Shown piece by piece: positions 53,659 through 63,220 of a stretch of 64,000 nt of DNA. The stretch's first letter is position 1; each line of letters opens with the position of its first letter. Below the pieces are notes generated by a model, which made no database searches, was not told where the DNA came from, and was given only the letters and a program-made list of their open reading frames with translations. The position numbers and the translations under genes were made by a program. The DNA is from DASWLF01 sp963768765 (GTDB lineage Bacteria; Desulfobacterota; Desulfobaccia; Desulfobaccales; 0-14-0-80-60-11), in contig CAVYJK010000005.1 of the NCBI GenBank assembly GCA_963768765.1, positions 23,921 to 87,920 of the forward strand, given 5' to 3'.

Positions 53659-55362
53659 TTGATTGAATACCTGCCTGATGCCCTCATCAATGTTTATCTG
53701 CTCAGCTTCATGGAGGTGCTTCTCCTTTGCCTGGCTCTATGGCTGGCCTTTTTTTCCCCCGAGTACCCCATCACCCTGGAAAAGAGATTCTTTCGCGGAC
53801 TGGAAACCATCGCTCGCCGGCCAAACCTTGCCATTTTGCTGGTGGGGCTGGTGGCCTTTACGGGGAGCATGGCTGTCAGCCTGCTGGTCCGGTTTCCCTT
53901 GCCCGCCGTCCACGATGAATTCAGCTACCTGCTGGCGGCTGATACTTTCGCGCACGGACGCCTGGCCAACCCGCCCCATCCCCTCTGGAAGCACTTCGAG
54001 AGCCTCCATATCATCCAGCATCCCACCTATGCTTCCAAGTATCCTCCGGCCCAGGGGCTCATGCTGGCTTTGGGCCAGGTGGCTGGCGGCCATCCGGTCG
54101 TGGGCGTCTGGCTGGGCATTGGTGTGGCCTGCGCTGCCATAACCTGGATGTTGCAGGGTTGGCTCCCCCGGCGTTGGGCTCTCCTGGGAGGGCTCATCGC
54201 CGCTTTGAATTTGGGATTCTTCGGCTATTGGAGTCAGAACTACTGGGGTGGGGCATTAGCTGCAACCGGAGGCGCCTTGCTGTTCGGGGCTCTTAGGCGC
54301 CTGGTGCGGCGGCCCACCATCAGGGCCTCGATCTTGATGGCGGCCGGCCTGGTTATTTTGGCCAACAGTCGACCTTTTGAAGGTCTTATTGTTTCTTTGC
54401 CCGCGGCGGCGGTTATCCTAACCAGCATATTAAAAGGTAATGGCTGCTCATGGCGAACCTGGCTGGTCCGGGTGGTGGCCCCGACCCTCCTGGTCGTCTC
54501 GGCGGGCGGCGCCTTCATGGGATATTACAACCTGCGCGTCACCGGCTCACCCCGCCAGTTTCCTTATCTGGTCTACGAAAGCCAATATCCTCCTACCCCC
54601 ATATTTTTGTGGGCCTCAAAACCTGCACTTGCAAGACCAACTCCTCCCCAGATTTTTCTCGATATCCAGCGGGAGTTTTTGAAGAGGCAGCAAAGGCTGC
54701 AAAAAGTGGCCGGGTTTATCAGAGAAAAATCCAAAGACCTCCTGAACCTGGGCCTCTTTTATTTTCGCGCGGTATTTTTGGTGCCTCTCATCATGCTGCC
54801 GTGGGTTCTCAGAAACCGTTGGAGCGCCTTTGCCTTCCTGGTCAGCCTACTCCTAACCTGCATGGTCTTACTGGAGACGCAGAGTTATCCTCGTAAACTG
54901 GCGCCGGTAACCTGCCTCCTGGTCTTTTTAACGTTACAGTGTCTGCGGCATCTTCGATTGTGGTACTGGCGCCAAAAGCCCACAGGAAGGTGCCTGGCAG
55001 GCCTTCTGGTGACAATTTTGGTAATTTCCGCGTCAATTTCTTTCTTACCGGTCTTTCAGGCGGCCCCTTGGCTGGCGAGCCGTGAACGGGCCGAACTCGA
55101 AAGTCAATTACATGAAGATGCCTTCCGCCATGTAATTTTGGTGAGATATGGTTCCTATTATTATCCTTATCCCCATTTTGATTGGGTTTATAACCGGGCG
55201 GATATTGATGCCGCTAAGGTCATCTGGGCCCGTGACTTAGGTCCGGCACATAACCGGGACTTAGTGGATTATTATAGAGACCGCAAGATTTGGCGCCTGG
55301 AACCCGACCGGTTTCTTGCGCAGGGAGGGGGACTTGAGCCTTACTCCTTAAGCGATGAGTGA
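53659..55362 (+). CDS. Polytopic membrane protein, GT-C-like
   Basis: A 567-residue protein with about ten TM helices. AVHDEFSYLLAADTFAHGRL in the first periplasmic loop has the acidic residue pattern of GT-C glycosyltransferases, and HPTYASKYPPAQGLMLALGQ matches the downstream motif of PMT/ArnT-like enzymes. The C-terminal soluble part has RYGSYYYPYPHFDWVYNRAD and DYYRDRKIWRLEPDRF. It is likely a polyprenyl-dependent sugar transferase. The start is TTG 53659 with GGGGGAGAG upstream; an ATG alternative is not in frame. Confidence 0.82.
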   Translation: MIEYLPDALINVYLLSFMEVLLLCLALWLAFFSPEYPITLEKRFFRGLETIARRPNLAILLVGLVAFTGSMAVSLLVRFPLPAVHDEFSYLLAADTFAHGRLANPPHPLWKHFESLHIIQHPTYASKYPPAQGLMLALGQVAGGHPVVGVWLGIGVACAAITWMLQGWLPRRWALLGGLIAALNLGFFGYWSQNYWGGALAATGGALLFGALRRLVRRPTIRASILMAAGLVILANSRPFEGLIVSLPAAAVILTSILKGNGCSWRTWLVRVVAPTLLVVSAGGAFMGYYNLRVTGSPRQFPYLVYESQYPPTPIFLWASKPALARPTPPQIFLDIQREFLKRQQRLQKVAGFIREKSKDLLNLGLFYFRAVFLVPLIMLPWVLRNRWSAFAFLVSLLLTCMVLLETQSYPRKLAPVTCLLVFLTLQCLRHLRLWYWRQKPTGRCLAGLLVTILVISASISFLPVFQAAPWLASRERAELESQLHEDAFRHVILVRYGSYYYPYPHFDWVYNRADIDAAKVIWARDLGPAHNRDLVDYYRDRKIWRLEPDRFLAQGGGLEPYSLSDE

Positions 55363-55584
55363 AGTATAGTTCTTCCGGCAGGTTATCATCTCATAGATTT
55401 CCGATATCACTTTCCCCCAACTAATCAACTCGCTTGCCGCTTGCCTTCATTTTTAAGGACTCTGAGACAAAGGCACGGCCGGCTCACCCGCCGATTGCAG
55501 TTCGAAAACAACAAGATGTATGTAAGCAAACCCTCCTAGTCAAAACCTGTTTTTCGAAGGCGCTTTGAAAATATAGTAAACATA

Positions 55585-57285
55585 TCAAGGATGATTCTCT
55601 AGAGGGTTGCAAAAATTGGGCGCGGCCTGCAAATTTGCTTGAAGTTCGAAGATGAGAAAGCGCTTATCTTTCCCCACATATACGGGAGTTAGGCAACCGG
55701 GGTATTTTAAGGTAATTTCCCTTAAAAGTTCGGAGAAAGGCTTTGCTTCGCTGAAAAGGGGCATGGGAGTCTGGATTAAATATTTGGGCTGATAACCCCG
55801 CAAAACATTAATCAAATTTTCCATAGTCGAGGGGGGTGTATCTTGAAAGTAAAACAGGGCCATGGGGTTCATCACAAAGGGGCGAAATGCACGCCGCCCT
55901 GTATACAGATAAACCATGGTATCGAGACCGGAGGCGATGATATCATCAGGCTGAGTATGATTCTTAATCCAATGGAAAATAGCTTCATATGATGACCAAG
56001 AGATGGGCTCCTCTAATGATGATGGGTATGGGTAACCCATAGCCCGACCTGTTTTCCCTGCCTGGTACACTAACGTCAGATTAAAGCCCAACAAAACAAT
56101 CAAACTGATTTTAATTAACAACTTTCTATTTGATAGAAAACGATATTTTTGAACCGATTGCCAAAACTCCCGAAACAAGAAGGTAAGCAAAAAAGGTAAT
56201 ATGGGTATAATAAATCGTTGTGGTGGCCAGGGCCATACAACGACAACGCATAAATAGCCAAGCAGATAGTAAGGTAATATTTGTTGAGCCTTAGAACGCC
56301 TTATTATTCCAATTAGTGTTATTAAGCCAATATAAATACATAATATAAAAATTGGTATGCCAAAACGCTGCACCATTTTATCAAATAAACTTAAGCCAAT
56401 AGTAGCAAAACTGGCTGTCATATAAATTAAGTTAACCAGAAATAGCTTAGTTAGGCTTAATAATCCAAAGGAAGACCACCAACTCACATAATTAGTGTAA
56501 TATGCGTTGACTTGATTCTGGGCCCATTTGGCCCCGACCAGCATCCACAGAATCCATGGCAACACAATAAATGCAGCCCCGAGACTGACCCAACGGATCC
56601 GGCGTCCCGACAAATAAAGGGTCAACAAGCCGGCTGGGACTAAAACAAGACCGATAACGCGCGTCAGGAAAGGTAGCGCCAGGAGAAGGCCTAGGGCGAT
56701 TTGCGAGCTGGACTTTTCATGGGGTAAACGCGTCTGTCTCTCAATGGCCCACAAGGCCAGGATGGAGATCAAGGCGTAAGGGGTTTCAGACAGGGTGAGG
56801 GTGCTAAAATAGAGAAAAAATGCTGAGGTGGCGCAAAACAAACCAGAAACCAGCGCTACCCTGCGAGAGGCGTAGCCGAAGCGGACCAAGTAAAGGTAGG
56901 CAAGTGCTACCGTGGCCGCCCCGGCAAGAAGTGACAGCCCTTGCATGGCCAACAGGTTCTCGGGAAAGGAAGGCCAGATTTTCCAAATCAACGACAGCAA
57001 GGCCGGATATAAAATCGGGTATTTGGTTTGGAGTGGGGTGTTTGGCAGGTCGATCAATCGGTAGCCTTCTCCCTGGGCCAGGGCTTTGGCAGTGATTACA
57101 TAAATGGCATCATCGTGGTAGACCCCGCAAACTCCCACGACCATCTGCCAGGCGCCCAGGAGGATTACCATCCCAGCTAAGCCGAAAGCAACCCACAGGT
57201 CTTGACGGGAAAGTGGAACAATGGGCGTCTGGTCAGGCCCCAGTCGGTAGTTAAAGTGAAGGAATTTTGACAATATTCTCAACAA
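55585..57285 (-). CDS. GT39-like glycosyltransferase, second minus-strand copy
   Basis: A 566-residue polytopic protein (about 11 TM helices). VCGVYHDDAIYVITAKALAQ and TPLQTKYPILYPALLSLIWK are the catalytic-loop and K-Y-P motifs of GT39 relatives. The C-terminal soluble part includes IKNHTQPDDIIASGLDTMVY and LYTGRRAFRPFVMNPMALFY. Its middle is A+T-richer than neighbouring genes. It faces the other glycan genes convergently. Likely donor is a polyprenyl-phosphate sugar; the acceptor is unknown. Confidence 0.88.
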   Translation of the reverse strand: MLRILSKFLHFNYRLGPDQTPIVPLSRQDLWVAFGLAGMVILLGAWQMVVGVCGVYHDDAIYVITAKALAQGEGYRLIDLPNTPLQTKYPILYPALLSLIWKIWPSFPENLLAMQGLSLLAGAATVALAYLYLVRFGYASRRVALVSGLFCATSAFFLYFSTLTLSETPYALISILALWAIERQTRLPHEKSSSQIALGLLLALPFLTRVIGLVLVPAGLLTLYLSGRRIRWVSLGAAFIVLPWILWMLVGAKWAQNQVNAYYTNYVSWWSSFGLLSLTKLFLVNLIYMTASFATIGLSLFDKMVQRFGIPIFILCIYIGLITLIGIIRRSKAQQILPYYLLGYLCVVVVWPWPPQRFIIPILPFLLTFLFREFWQSVQKYRFLSNRKLLIKISLIVLLGFNLTLVYQAGKTGRAMGYPYPSSLEEPISWSSYEAIFHWIKNHTQPDDIIASGLDTMVYLYTGRRAFRPFVMNPMALFYFQDTPPSTMENLINVLRGYQPKYLIQTPMPLFSEAKPFSELLREITLKYPGCLTPVYVGKDKRFLIFELQANLQAAPNFCNPLENHP

Positions 57286-57660
57286 AAATTTGTCTCAGTT
57301 ACAAAGTTAGGCCACGTTGCGAGGCAGCCTGGCGGTGCCTGTTTAGGACCGTGATCGGAACGTCTTTTCCCGAGTCTAGCTACAAAAATCCTCTTATCGT
57401 GGCTATCCTTCTCGCCTGAAGCAGGATAGCACAAAATTTTCTGAAGAAAGCATTTTTCCAGATTTTAGGCATACTCCACCATCAGCGACCAGGTATTGTC
57501 GATTTGCGGCCGAAGAACCCCAGGCCACCCCCCCGGTAATGGTGAGTCTGGGGAAAAGCAGAGGCAACATGCACATACAAACCTCGGTAAGGAAAGTTAA
57601 CCCCTACCCTGGCATGGTGGATTCAGATTTTCAAGGGGGGAGATTAAATTGCCTTGAAAG
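57286..57660. other. Intergenic stretch before the tRNA gene
   Basis: No gene seen. CCACCCCCCCGGTAATGGTG and short A+T-rich runs are present, without a recognisable signal. It lies downstream of the minus-strand tRNA and upstream of the GT39 gene. Confidence 0.35.
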
Positions 57661-57694
57661 GAAAAAAGGTTGACAACCATTCGATTGCCAACCT
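57661..57694 (-). terminator. Terminator of tRNA-Pro
   Basis: Read on the minus strand: GGTTGGCAA-TCGAATGG-TTGTCAACC stem (one G-U pair) followed by TTTTTT. It lies 22 bases after the tRNA CCA end. Confidence 0.8.
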
Positions 57695-57715
57695 CTTGTA
57701 ATTCCCGCCTTATTA

Positions 57716-57792
57716 TGGTCGGGACGAGAGGATTTGAACCTCCGACCCCCTGAACCCCATTCAGGTGCGCTACCAGTCTGCGCCACGTCCCG
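57716..57792 (-). tRNA. tRNA-Pro(GGG)
   Basis: The complement folds into a full cloverleaf: acceptor CGGGACG/CGTCCCG, D stem GCGC/GCGC, anticodon stem CCTGA/TCAGG with loop ATGGGGT (anticodon GGG), a five-base variable region, T arm GGAGG-TTCAAAT-CCTCT, discriminator A and an encoded CCA end (57716-57718). It reads CCC codons. Confidence 0.96.
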
Positions 57793-58097
57793 ACAACAAA
57801 AAAATATATCAACTGCTCCTTAGACTGTCAATGAATTTGGCCCCGGGGGGTGAACTGGCGCTTCCATTGAAAGCACCGTTGTCCTAAACCGGTGGCCGGC
57901 GGCGACCAAGTCTAACCGGCAGGGATTGCCCAAGGCATTTTAAGGTTATCCCGGACCAAGAGACGGCTCTGGCGTCGCCGGGAATCCCCGGAAAATCGGT
58001 TGAGATTTGTGGGGAAACCTGGTAATTTAAAAAGGTTTCTCCGCCTTGATGTTACCTTGGGTCGGGGAAGCAACCTTGAGGGAAGGGAGATTTTTTG
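57793..58097. other. Intergenic region between divergent tRNA-Pro and the EF-G-like gene
   Basis: No gene seen. It should contain the promoters of both sides; GAGGGAAGGGAG lies just upstream of ATG 58098. Confidence 0.35.
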
Positions 58098-60171
58098 ATG
58101 TCCGGCAAGACAGCACAGATCCGTAATCTGGTCCTCATCGGCCACGGCGGTTGCGGCAAGACCTCCCTGGCCGAGGCCCTCCTCTTCGGGGCGGGGGCCA
58201 CCTCCCGGCTGGGAAAAGTAGATGACGGCAGTTCCGTCCTGGATTACGAGCCTGAAGAGATCAAGCGCCAAATTACCATTTCCAGCGCCTTTCACCATTA
58301 CCAGTGGAAAAAGTATACGGTTTATCTGGCCGACACCCCCGGCGACGACAACTTTCTGGCGGACACCAGGGCGGCGCTCCACGTGGGCGACGCGGCCATC
58401 GTGGTGGTGGACGCGGTGGACGGCGTCAAGGTGGGCACCGAGAAAGTGTGGCACACGGCCAATCAATACCAGCTTCCCCGGTTGATCTTCATCAACAAGA
58501 TGGACCGGGAGCGGGCCGACTTCGCCCAGGCGCTCAAGGAAATCAAGGAGATCCTGGAAACCCCGGCGGTGCCGCTGCAGCTCCCCATCGGGCGGGAGGC
58601 CGCCTTTAAAGGGGTGGTGGATCTGATAACCCTCAAGGCTTATGTGAGCCAGGGCGGTAAGCTGGAAGCGGCCCCTATCCCCGAGGACCTGAAGGACGAA
58701 GTGGACTTCCTGCCGCGGCGACCTCCTCAATTTCGCCGCGGAAAGCGACGACGCCCTCATCGAAAAGTTTCTGGAAGAAGGGGAGCTCAGCGCCGAAGAA
58801 ATTTACCAGGGCCTCAGGATCGGGACGCTCAAAGGCAGCATCGTGCCGGTGCTCTGCGGGGCCACCCACGACAACCTGGGGTCCCCCCTGCTGCTGGATG
58901 CCATCAACCTCTATCTCCCCTCTCCCGAGGACCGGGGGCAGGTGCAGGGCCAGACCCCCAACGGCCAGGAAGTGGCCCTGGAGGCGGACCCGGACGGGCC
59001 CCTGGCGGCCCAGGTCTTCAAGACCGTGGCCGACCCCTACGCCGGGAGGCTCTCCATTTTCCGGATCTACTCGGGCACCATGGCTGCGGACAGCACCGTG
59101 TTCAACGTGACCCGGGCCCTCCCGGAGCGCTACGGCCAGCTCTTCCTGCCGGAGGGCAAGGGGCAAAAGTCGGTGAGTTCCCTGGGGCCCGGAGCCTTCG
59201 GGGCGGTGGCCAAACTGAAGGAGACGGTTACCGGCGATACCCTGGCCTCGGAAGCCAAACCCATTCTCTTCCCCACCATGCTGCCGTCCAAGCCCATGGT
59301 GACCTTCGCGGTGGAACCCAAGAAGCAGGGAGAGGAAGACAAGGTTTTCTCTTCCTTCTCCAAGCTCATCGAAGAGGATCCCTCCCTGTCCCTGACCCGC
59401 AACAGTGAAACCAAAGAAATCCTCCTTTCCGGCATGGGGGCGGTGCACATCGAAGCCACCGCGGAAAAATTGAGACGCAAGTTCGGGGTGGAGGTCAACC
59501 TCAAGCCCCCCAAGGTCCCTTACCGGGAGACCATCAAGGGGACCATCAAGGTCCAGGGCAAATACAAACGCCAATCCGGCGGCCGGGGCCAGTACGGCGA
59601 CACCTGGCTGGAATTGGAGCCCCTCCCCCGAGGCGAGGGCTTCGAGTTCGTGGACAAGATCGTGGGTGGCGCCATCCCCCGGCAGTACATCCCCTCGGTG
59701 GAAAAGGGCATCGTGGAGGCCAAGCAGGAAGGAGTGTTGGCCGGCTTTCCGGCGGTGGACTTCCGGGTCACCTTATATGACGGCACCTTCCACGACGTGG
59801 ACTCCTCGGATATGGCCTTCAAGATCGCCGCGTCCATGGGCTTCAAGAAGGGGTGCCTGGCGGCCAACCCCACCCTGCTGGAGCCCATCATGAAGATGAT
59901 GGTGACGGTACCGGAAGAAAACATGGGGGACATCATCGGCGACCTCAACGGCCGCCGGGGCCGGGTCCTGGGGGTGGAGGCCAAGGGACGCCAGCAGGTC
60001 ATTACCGCCCACGTCCCCATGGTGGAGGTCCTGCTCTACGCCCCGGACCTGATCTCCAAGACCGGCGGCCGGGGGACCTATGAGATGGAATTCTCCCATT
60101 ACGAGGAAGTCCCGCCCCACCTGGCGGAAAAGATCGTCGCCGAGGCCCGGGCCGCCCGGGAAAAGGAATGA
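58098..60171 (+). CDS. EF-G-like translational GTPase (frame broken near 58716)
   Basis: About 690 residues after correction. The G domain has LIGHGGCGKTSLAEALLF (P-loop), LADTPGDDNFLADTRAAL (G3) and FINKMDRERAD (G4). In standard EF-G the G3 loop reads DTPGHVDF, with His needed for GTP hydrolysis; here Asp replaces it, as in the EF-G-like group found beside true EF-G in some bacteria. The C-terminal domains include VPYRETIKGTIKVQGKYKRQ and SGGRGQYGDTWLELEP, GGAIPRQYIPSVEKGIVEA and GDIIGDLNGRRGRVLGVEAK. The frame breaks near 58713-58719; removing one base gives a continuous GDLLNFAAESDDALIEKFL. Probably a second, paralogous factor with a specialised role. Confidence 0.9.
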
Positions 60172-60262
60172 GGGAAAGGATAAGGGAAGGGGGCTAAGGG
60201 CCGAGGGCCCTTCCCCCCTCCCCTTAACCCCTCCCCCAAACCCCGTAAGAGTGTGGTATATG

Positions 60263-60291
60263 GTAGGGGCGGGTTTTAAACCCGCCCCTAC
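60263..60291. repeat. Short dispersed palindrome (copy 1)
   Basis: A 29-base near-perfect palindrome, GTAGGGGCGGGT / ACCCGCCCCTAC arms around TTTAA, lying between the EF-G-like gene and the MOSC gene. A second copy is at 63059-63087. Confidence 0.75.
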
Positions 60292-60317
60292 GACATCAGC
60301 CTGAGTTTATCCAAAAA

Positions 60318-60812
60318 ATGAAGCAGAACTCCAACATAAGGCCAGGCCAGCGAGGGCTTATCGTCGCGGTCTCCGTCAGCGACCGGAAAGGCGTCATGAA
60401 GCACAACGTGCCGGCGGCCCTGCTCCAGGTGGATCACGGCCTCATGGGCGACGCCCATGCCGAAGGTGGGCACCGCCAGGTGAGCCTGCTGGCCCAAGAG
60501 TCCATCGACAAGATGGTGGCCCTGGGAGCTAAGGTTTCCCCCGGGGATTTCGCCGAAAACCTCACCGTCCAGGGCGTGAGCGTGATGCACCTGCCGGTGG
60601 GGACGCGGCTCAAGGTGGGGCCCGAGGCGGAAATTATAGTCACCCAGATCGGCAAGGCCTGCCACAAGGGCTGCGCCATCAGGGAGCAGGTGGGGGACTG
60701 CGTCATGCCCCGGGAAGGGATCTTCGCCCGGGTGCTGAAAGAGGGAGTGGTAAAGCCGGGGGACGTGATCGAGGTGGCCGATGTTCCGGGTGGGCATTCT
60801 GACGGTAAGTGA
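60318..60812 (+). CDS. MOSC domain protein
   Basis: A 164-residue protein with a MOSC domain: GLIVAVSVSDRKGVMKHNVP, GLMGDAHAEGGHRQVSLLAQ, SPGDFAENLTVQGVSV and GKACHKGCAIREQVGDCVMP, with the conserved Cys and His residues of molybdenum cofactor sulfurase C-terminal domains. These act as sulfur carriers for Mo enzymes. It overlaps the mogA start by 32 bases, a strong sign of co-translation. Confidence 0.93.
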   Translation: MKQNSNIRPGQRGLIVAVSVSDRKGVMKHNVPAALLQVDHGLMGDAHAEGGHRQVSLLAQESIDKMVALGAKVSPGDFAENLTVQGVSVMHLPVGTRLKVGPEAEIIVTQIGKACHKGCAIREQVGDCVMPREGIFARVLKEGVVKPGDVIEVADVPGGHSDGK

Positions 60813-61272
60813 CAAGGGGCACACGGGCGAGCGGGAGGACACCGCCGGCCCCGAACTGGGCCGCCTGCTGGACCCTGACTGCTTCAAAGTGGCGGCCTAC
60901 CGGGTGGTCCCCGACGAGTCCCAGGCCATCGTGGCCCAGTTGGTGGCCTGGTGCGATGAGGCGCGCCTGGACCTGATCCTCACCACCGGGGGGACGGGGC
61001 TGAGCCCCCGGGATCTCACCCCGGAGGCGACGCTCTCGGTGGCGGAGAGGCTGGTGCCCGGCATCCCGGAAGCCATGCGGGCCGCAGGGCTTACCCACAC
61101 CCCCCACGCCATGCTCTCCCGGGGGGTGGCGGCCATCCGGGGCGGCACCCTTATTATCAACCTGCCGGGGAGCCCCCGGGGCGCTCGCCAAAACCTGGAG
61201 GCCGTGGTGAAGGCCCTGCCCCACGCCCTGGAAAAACTCCGGGGCAGCCCGGCGGAGTGCGGCGCCCCGTAA
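60781..61272 (+). CDS. mogA: MogA-type molybdopterin adenylyltransferase
   Basis: A 163-residue MoCF_biosynth protein: RVGILTVSDKGHTGEREDTA at the start, LILTTGGTGLSPRDLTPEAT (GGTG loop) and PGSPRGARQNLEAVVKALPH at the end. MogA adenylylates molybdopterin before metal insertion. It overlaps the MOSC gene and its product works with MobB (9.6 kb) in making the cofactor. A terminator hairpin follows 34 bases after the stop. Confidence 0.94.
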   Translation: MFRVGILTVSDKGHTGEREDTAGPELGRLLDPDCFKVAAYRVVPDESQAIVAQLVAWCDEARLDLILTTGGTGLSPRDLTPEATLSVAERLVPGIPEAMRAAGLTHTPHAMLSRGVAAIRGGTLIINLPGSPRGARQNLEAVVKALPHALEKLRGSPAECGAP

Positions 61273-61306
61273 AAGCAAAGAATAACAAAGAAAACAGATA
61301 AATTTT

Positions 61307-61343
61307 TTAGGGCAAGGGGTAAAGCCCCTTGCCCTAAAGTTTT
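61307..61343 (+). terminator. Terminator after mogA
   Basis: AGGGCAAGGGG-TAAAG-CCCCTTGCCCT hairpin followed by AAAGTTTTCTT. Confidence 0.8.
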
Positions 61344-61409
61344 CTTGGGGGGAGGGCCAGGGACTTCGCCCCTGCCCTCCCCCAAACCCCCCTCCCAACC
61401 CGCTTAAGG

Positions 61410-61450
61410 AGCCTGGGAAGGCGGGGCCATCGGCCCCGACTTCCCAGGCT
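61410..61450. terminator. Long palindrome, possible bidirectional terminator
   Basis: AGCCTGGGAAG, GCGGGGCC, ATC, GGCCCCGA, CTTCCCAGGCT: a near-perfect 19-bp stem with a short loop between convergent genes. No T-run, so termination is inferred from the position. Confidence 0.6.
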
Positions 61451-61464
61451 AATTACCCAGAAAC

Positions 61465-61842
61465 CTACGGCACCTCGGGGGTCTCTTCCACGCCGCCGGG
61501 CTGCTCGGGAGTGGGGATGACGCAGGAGGTGCGAATCCGCTCCCGGATGGCCGCTATGGCCAGGTAATTTTTATCTTTCTGCTCCTTTAAGTCCTTGGCC
61601 CTTTGCACCGCCTGGCTCACTTCCGGGGCCATCAGAGGATTGGCCTCGCCCCGCTCCAGGGCCTGGAAGGTTTGGTCGCCCAGGTGCCGCATGGCCTTGT
61701 TGAGCTTTTGCTGCTGCCAGCAGGCCAGGGTGTAGCGGCCCAGGATCTTGGCCCGGCGGGCGGAATTGACGGCAAAGGTCCAGGTGTTGCACCAGGTGCT
61801 TTTGAGTCCTCTCACTGCCTTATCTTTGACTTCTGCGCTCAT
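61465..61842 (-). CDS. Helical protein, hypothetical
   Basis: A 125-residue protein starting MSAEVKDKAVRGLKSTWCNT, from ATG 61842 because AAGGAGGAG lies directly upstream; a longer frame to 61905 is not needed. It is largely helical with a basic middle (RRAKILGRYTLACWQQQKLN) and an acidic C-terminus, and may form a coiled coil. No family was recognised. It is convergent with mogA. Confidence 0.7.
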   Translation of the reverse strand: MSAEVKDKAVRGLKSTWCNTWTFAVNSARRAKILGRYTLACWQQQKLNKAMRHLGDQTFQALERGEANPLMAPEVSQAVQRAKDLKEQKDKNYLAIAAIRERIRTSCVIPTPEQPGGVEETPEVP

Positions 61843-62462
61843 AAGCTCCTCCTTCAGGCTGAGGACCGGCAAGGCGAGGGGTCCCGCCGGCCGCCGGGGT
61901 CTCATCCCCTTGGTGCTAGTAATATAGGAATCCCAAGTCGGGTGCGCAATCCGGGGGAAGGAAATTCCAGCCGGGGGGAGAATCCTCCTAAGGGCAGTCG
62001 CCGGTGCGCCGGGGCCTCATAGCAGGTGCCAGAAGAACGCACTCATGGGCGCGACCAAACCGGGCAGGCGCCAAAAGTCTTTTTCCGGTGGGGCGGCTGT
62101 TCCTGGCGGCCTAAAAATCTTCCCTAGAAAAAGGGAATTTTCATCAGTAGGGTCCGGTATGAAAATGGCGCTGGCCGCCAGGGCCATTGCCTCATGAACT
62201 CAACATGCTGGATATTGAAGGAATTATGAAGGTGGGCCGTGCCCACCCTACATGTCTGGACATGATGTCCCTGGAATACCGGGATATCCCGTCTCAATTA
62301 AATAAATCTTTAGTGGCACAGGCTTCCAGCCGGTGGGGCGCAGGCTAAAGCCTGCGGCTACATTCTTGCGTGGTAGCGGCCTATCGCCGAGCGCCAAATC
62401 CCTGCCGGACACCAATGAATTTTCATATAAAAAAGCGAGAGCAACGGGAAATTCCCCTGACC
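61843..62462. other. Intergenic stretch rich in short inverted repeats
   Basis: No gene seen. GTGGGCCGTGCCCACCC near 62231-62248 and GCAGGCTAAAGCCTGCGGC near 62340-62358 are small palindromes of the dispersed type. GGTGCCAGAAGAACGCACTC and other parts show no signal. Confidence 0.4.
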
Positions 62463-62937
62463 TCAGCCATCGTTATCTTCCAGCTTTTCCAGTAAGGTCT
62501 TGGCGATGCCTCGTAAATGGCTGCCGGGCCAGAGAGAGGCGGCGGCGACGGGGGCACTCATAAAACTGGCTCTGGTGGTGGAAGACGTGTTCGGGGACAC
62601 GGCCCCGGACCTGGTCCCGGTCCACCACGGCCAGGGGTTCGTTGCAGCGGCTGCAGCGGCTCAAGGGCTTGAGCCGACGCCGGGAAATCTTGAGGAGGGC
62701 GAAGACTTCCTCCAGCTGCTCCTGGGGGCCGGCCGCGGCCAGGACCAGGACGTCGGGCCGGCCCGGCTCTTTCAGAGGCTGCTGCCGCGTCAGGATGAAG
62801 GTGTGGGGCTGCGGCGGCGGCAGGGCACCGGGGGCTGCGGGGGGGAGGCGGCGCACCTCCGCGTCGAACCCGCAGAACCGCAGCCATTTGGCCAGGCCGC
62901 CCAGCGGCAAGTCAACCAGGAATTTCATGGCATCCAC
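62463..62937 (-). CDS. Mut7-C RNase domain protein (frame broken near 62535)
   Basis: About 157 residues after correction. MKFLVDLPLGGLAKWLRFCG and the Cys motif LSRCSRCNEPL belong to the Mut7-C RNAse-like family (PIN-type nuclease fold with a zinc ribbon). The visible end runs into nonsense, QPFTRHRQDL; adding a shift at the GAGAGAG run near 62531-62539 restores WPGSHLRGIAKTLLEKLEDNDG and a stop at 62463-62465. An internal ATG at residue 4 is an alternative start. Function of bacterial members is not established. Confidence 0.8.
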
Positions 62938-63058
62938 ATGCCTGAGGTTCGGGGCCAGGAGAAGGTGAGACTTCGGTTCACCCCTACCCTGATCCTCCCC
63001 TCTCCGGGGAGAAGAAAAGAATCGACTTATTTGGTCAGTGACCTTGATGCCGGCCCTG

Positions 63059-63087
63059 GTTAGGGCGGGTTTAAAACCCGCCCCTAC
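63059..63087. repeat. Short dispersed palindrome (copy 2)
   Basis: TTAGGGCGGGTTTAAAACCCGCCCCTA, nearly the same as the palindrome at 60263-60291, in the 283-base gap between Mut7-C and the lipoprotein gene. Confidence 0.7.
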
Positions 63088-63220
63088 AATGCGGAAATCT
63101 GTTTTTTATTCCGAGGACTACCACCTAAATACCCAAGAACCTGGCCCCGATCCTAAATTTAGAACCCAGAACTCAAAACTAAAAACCGAAAACCAAAAAC
63201 CAAAAACGGAAAACTATCCT

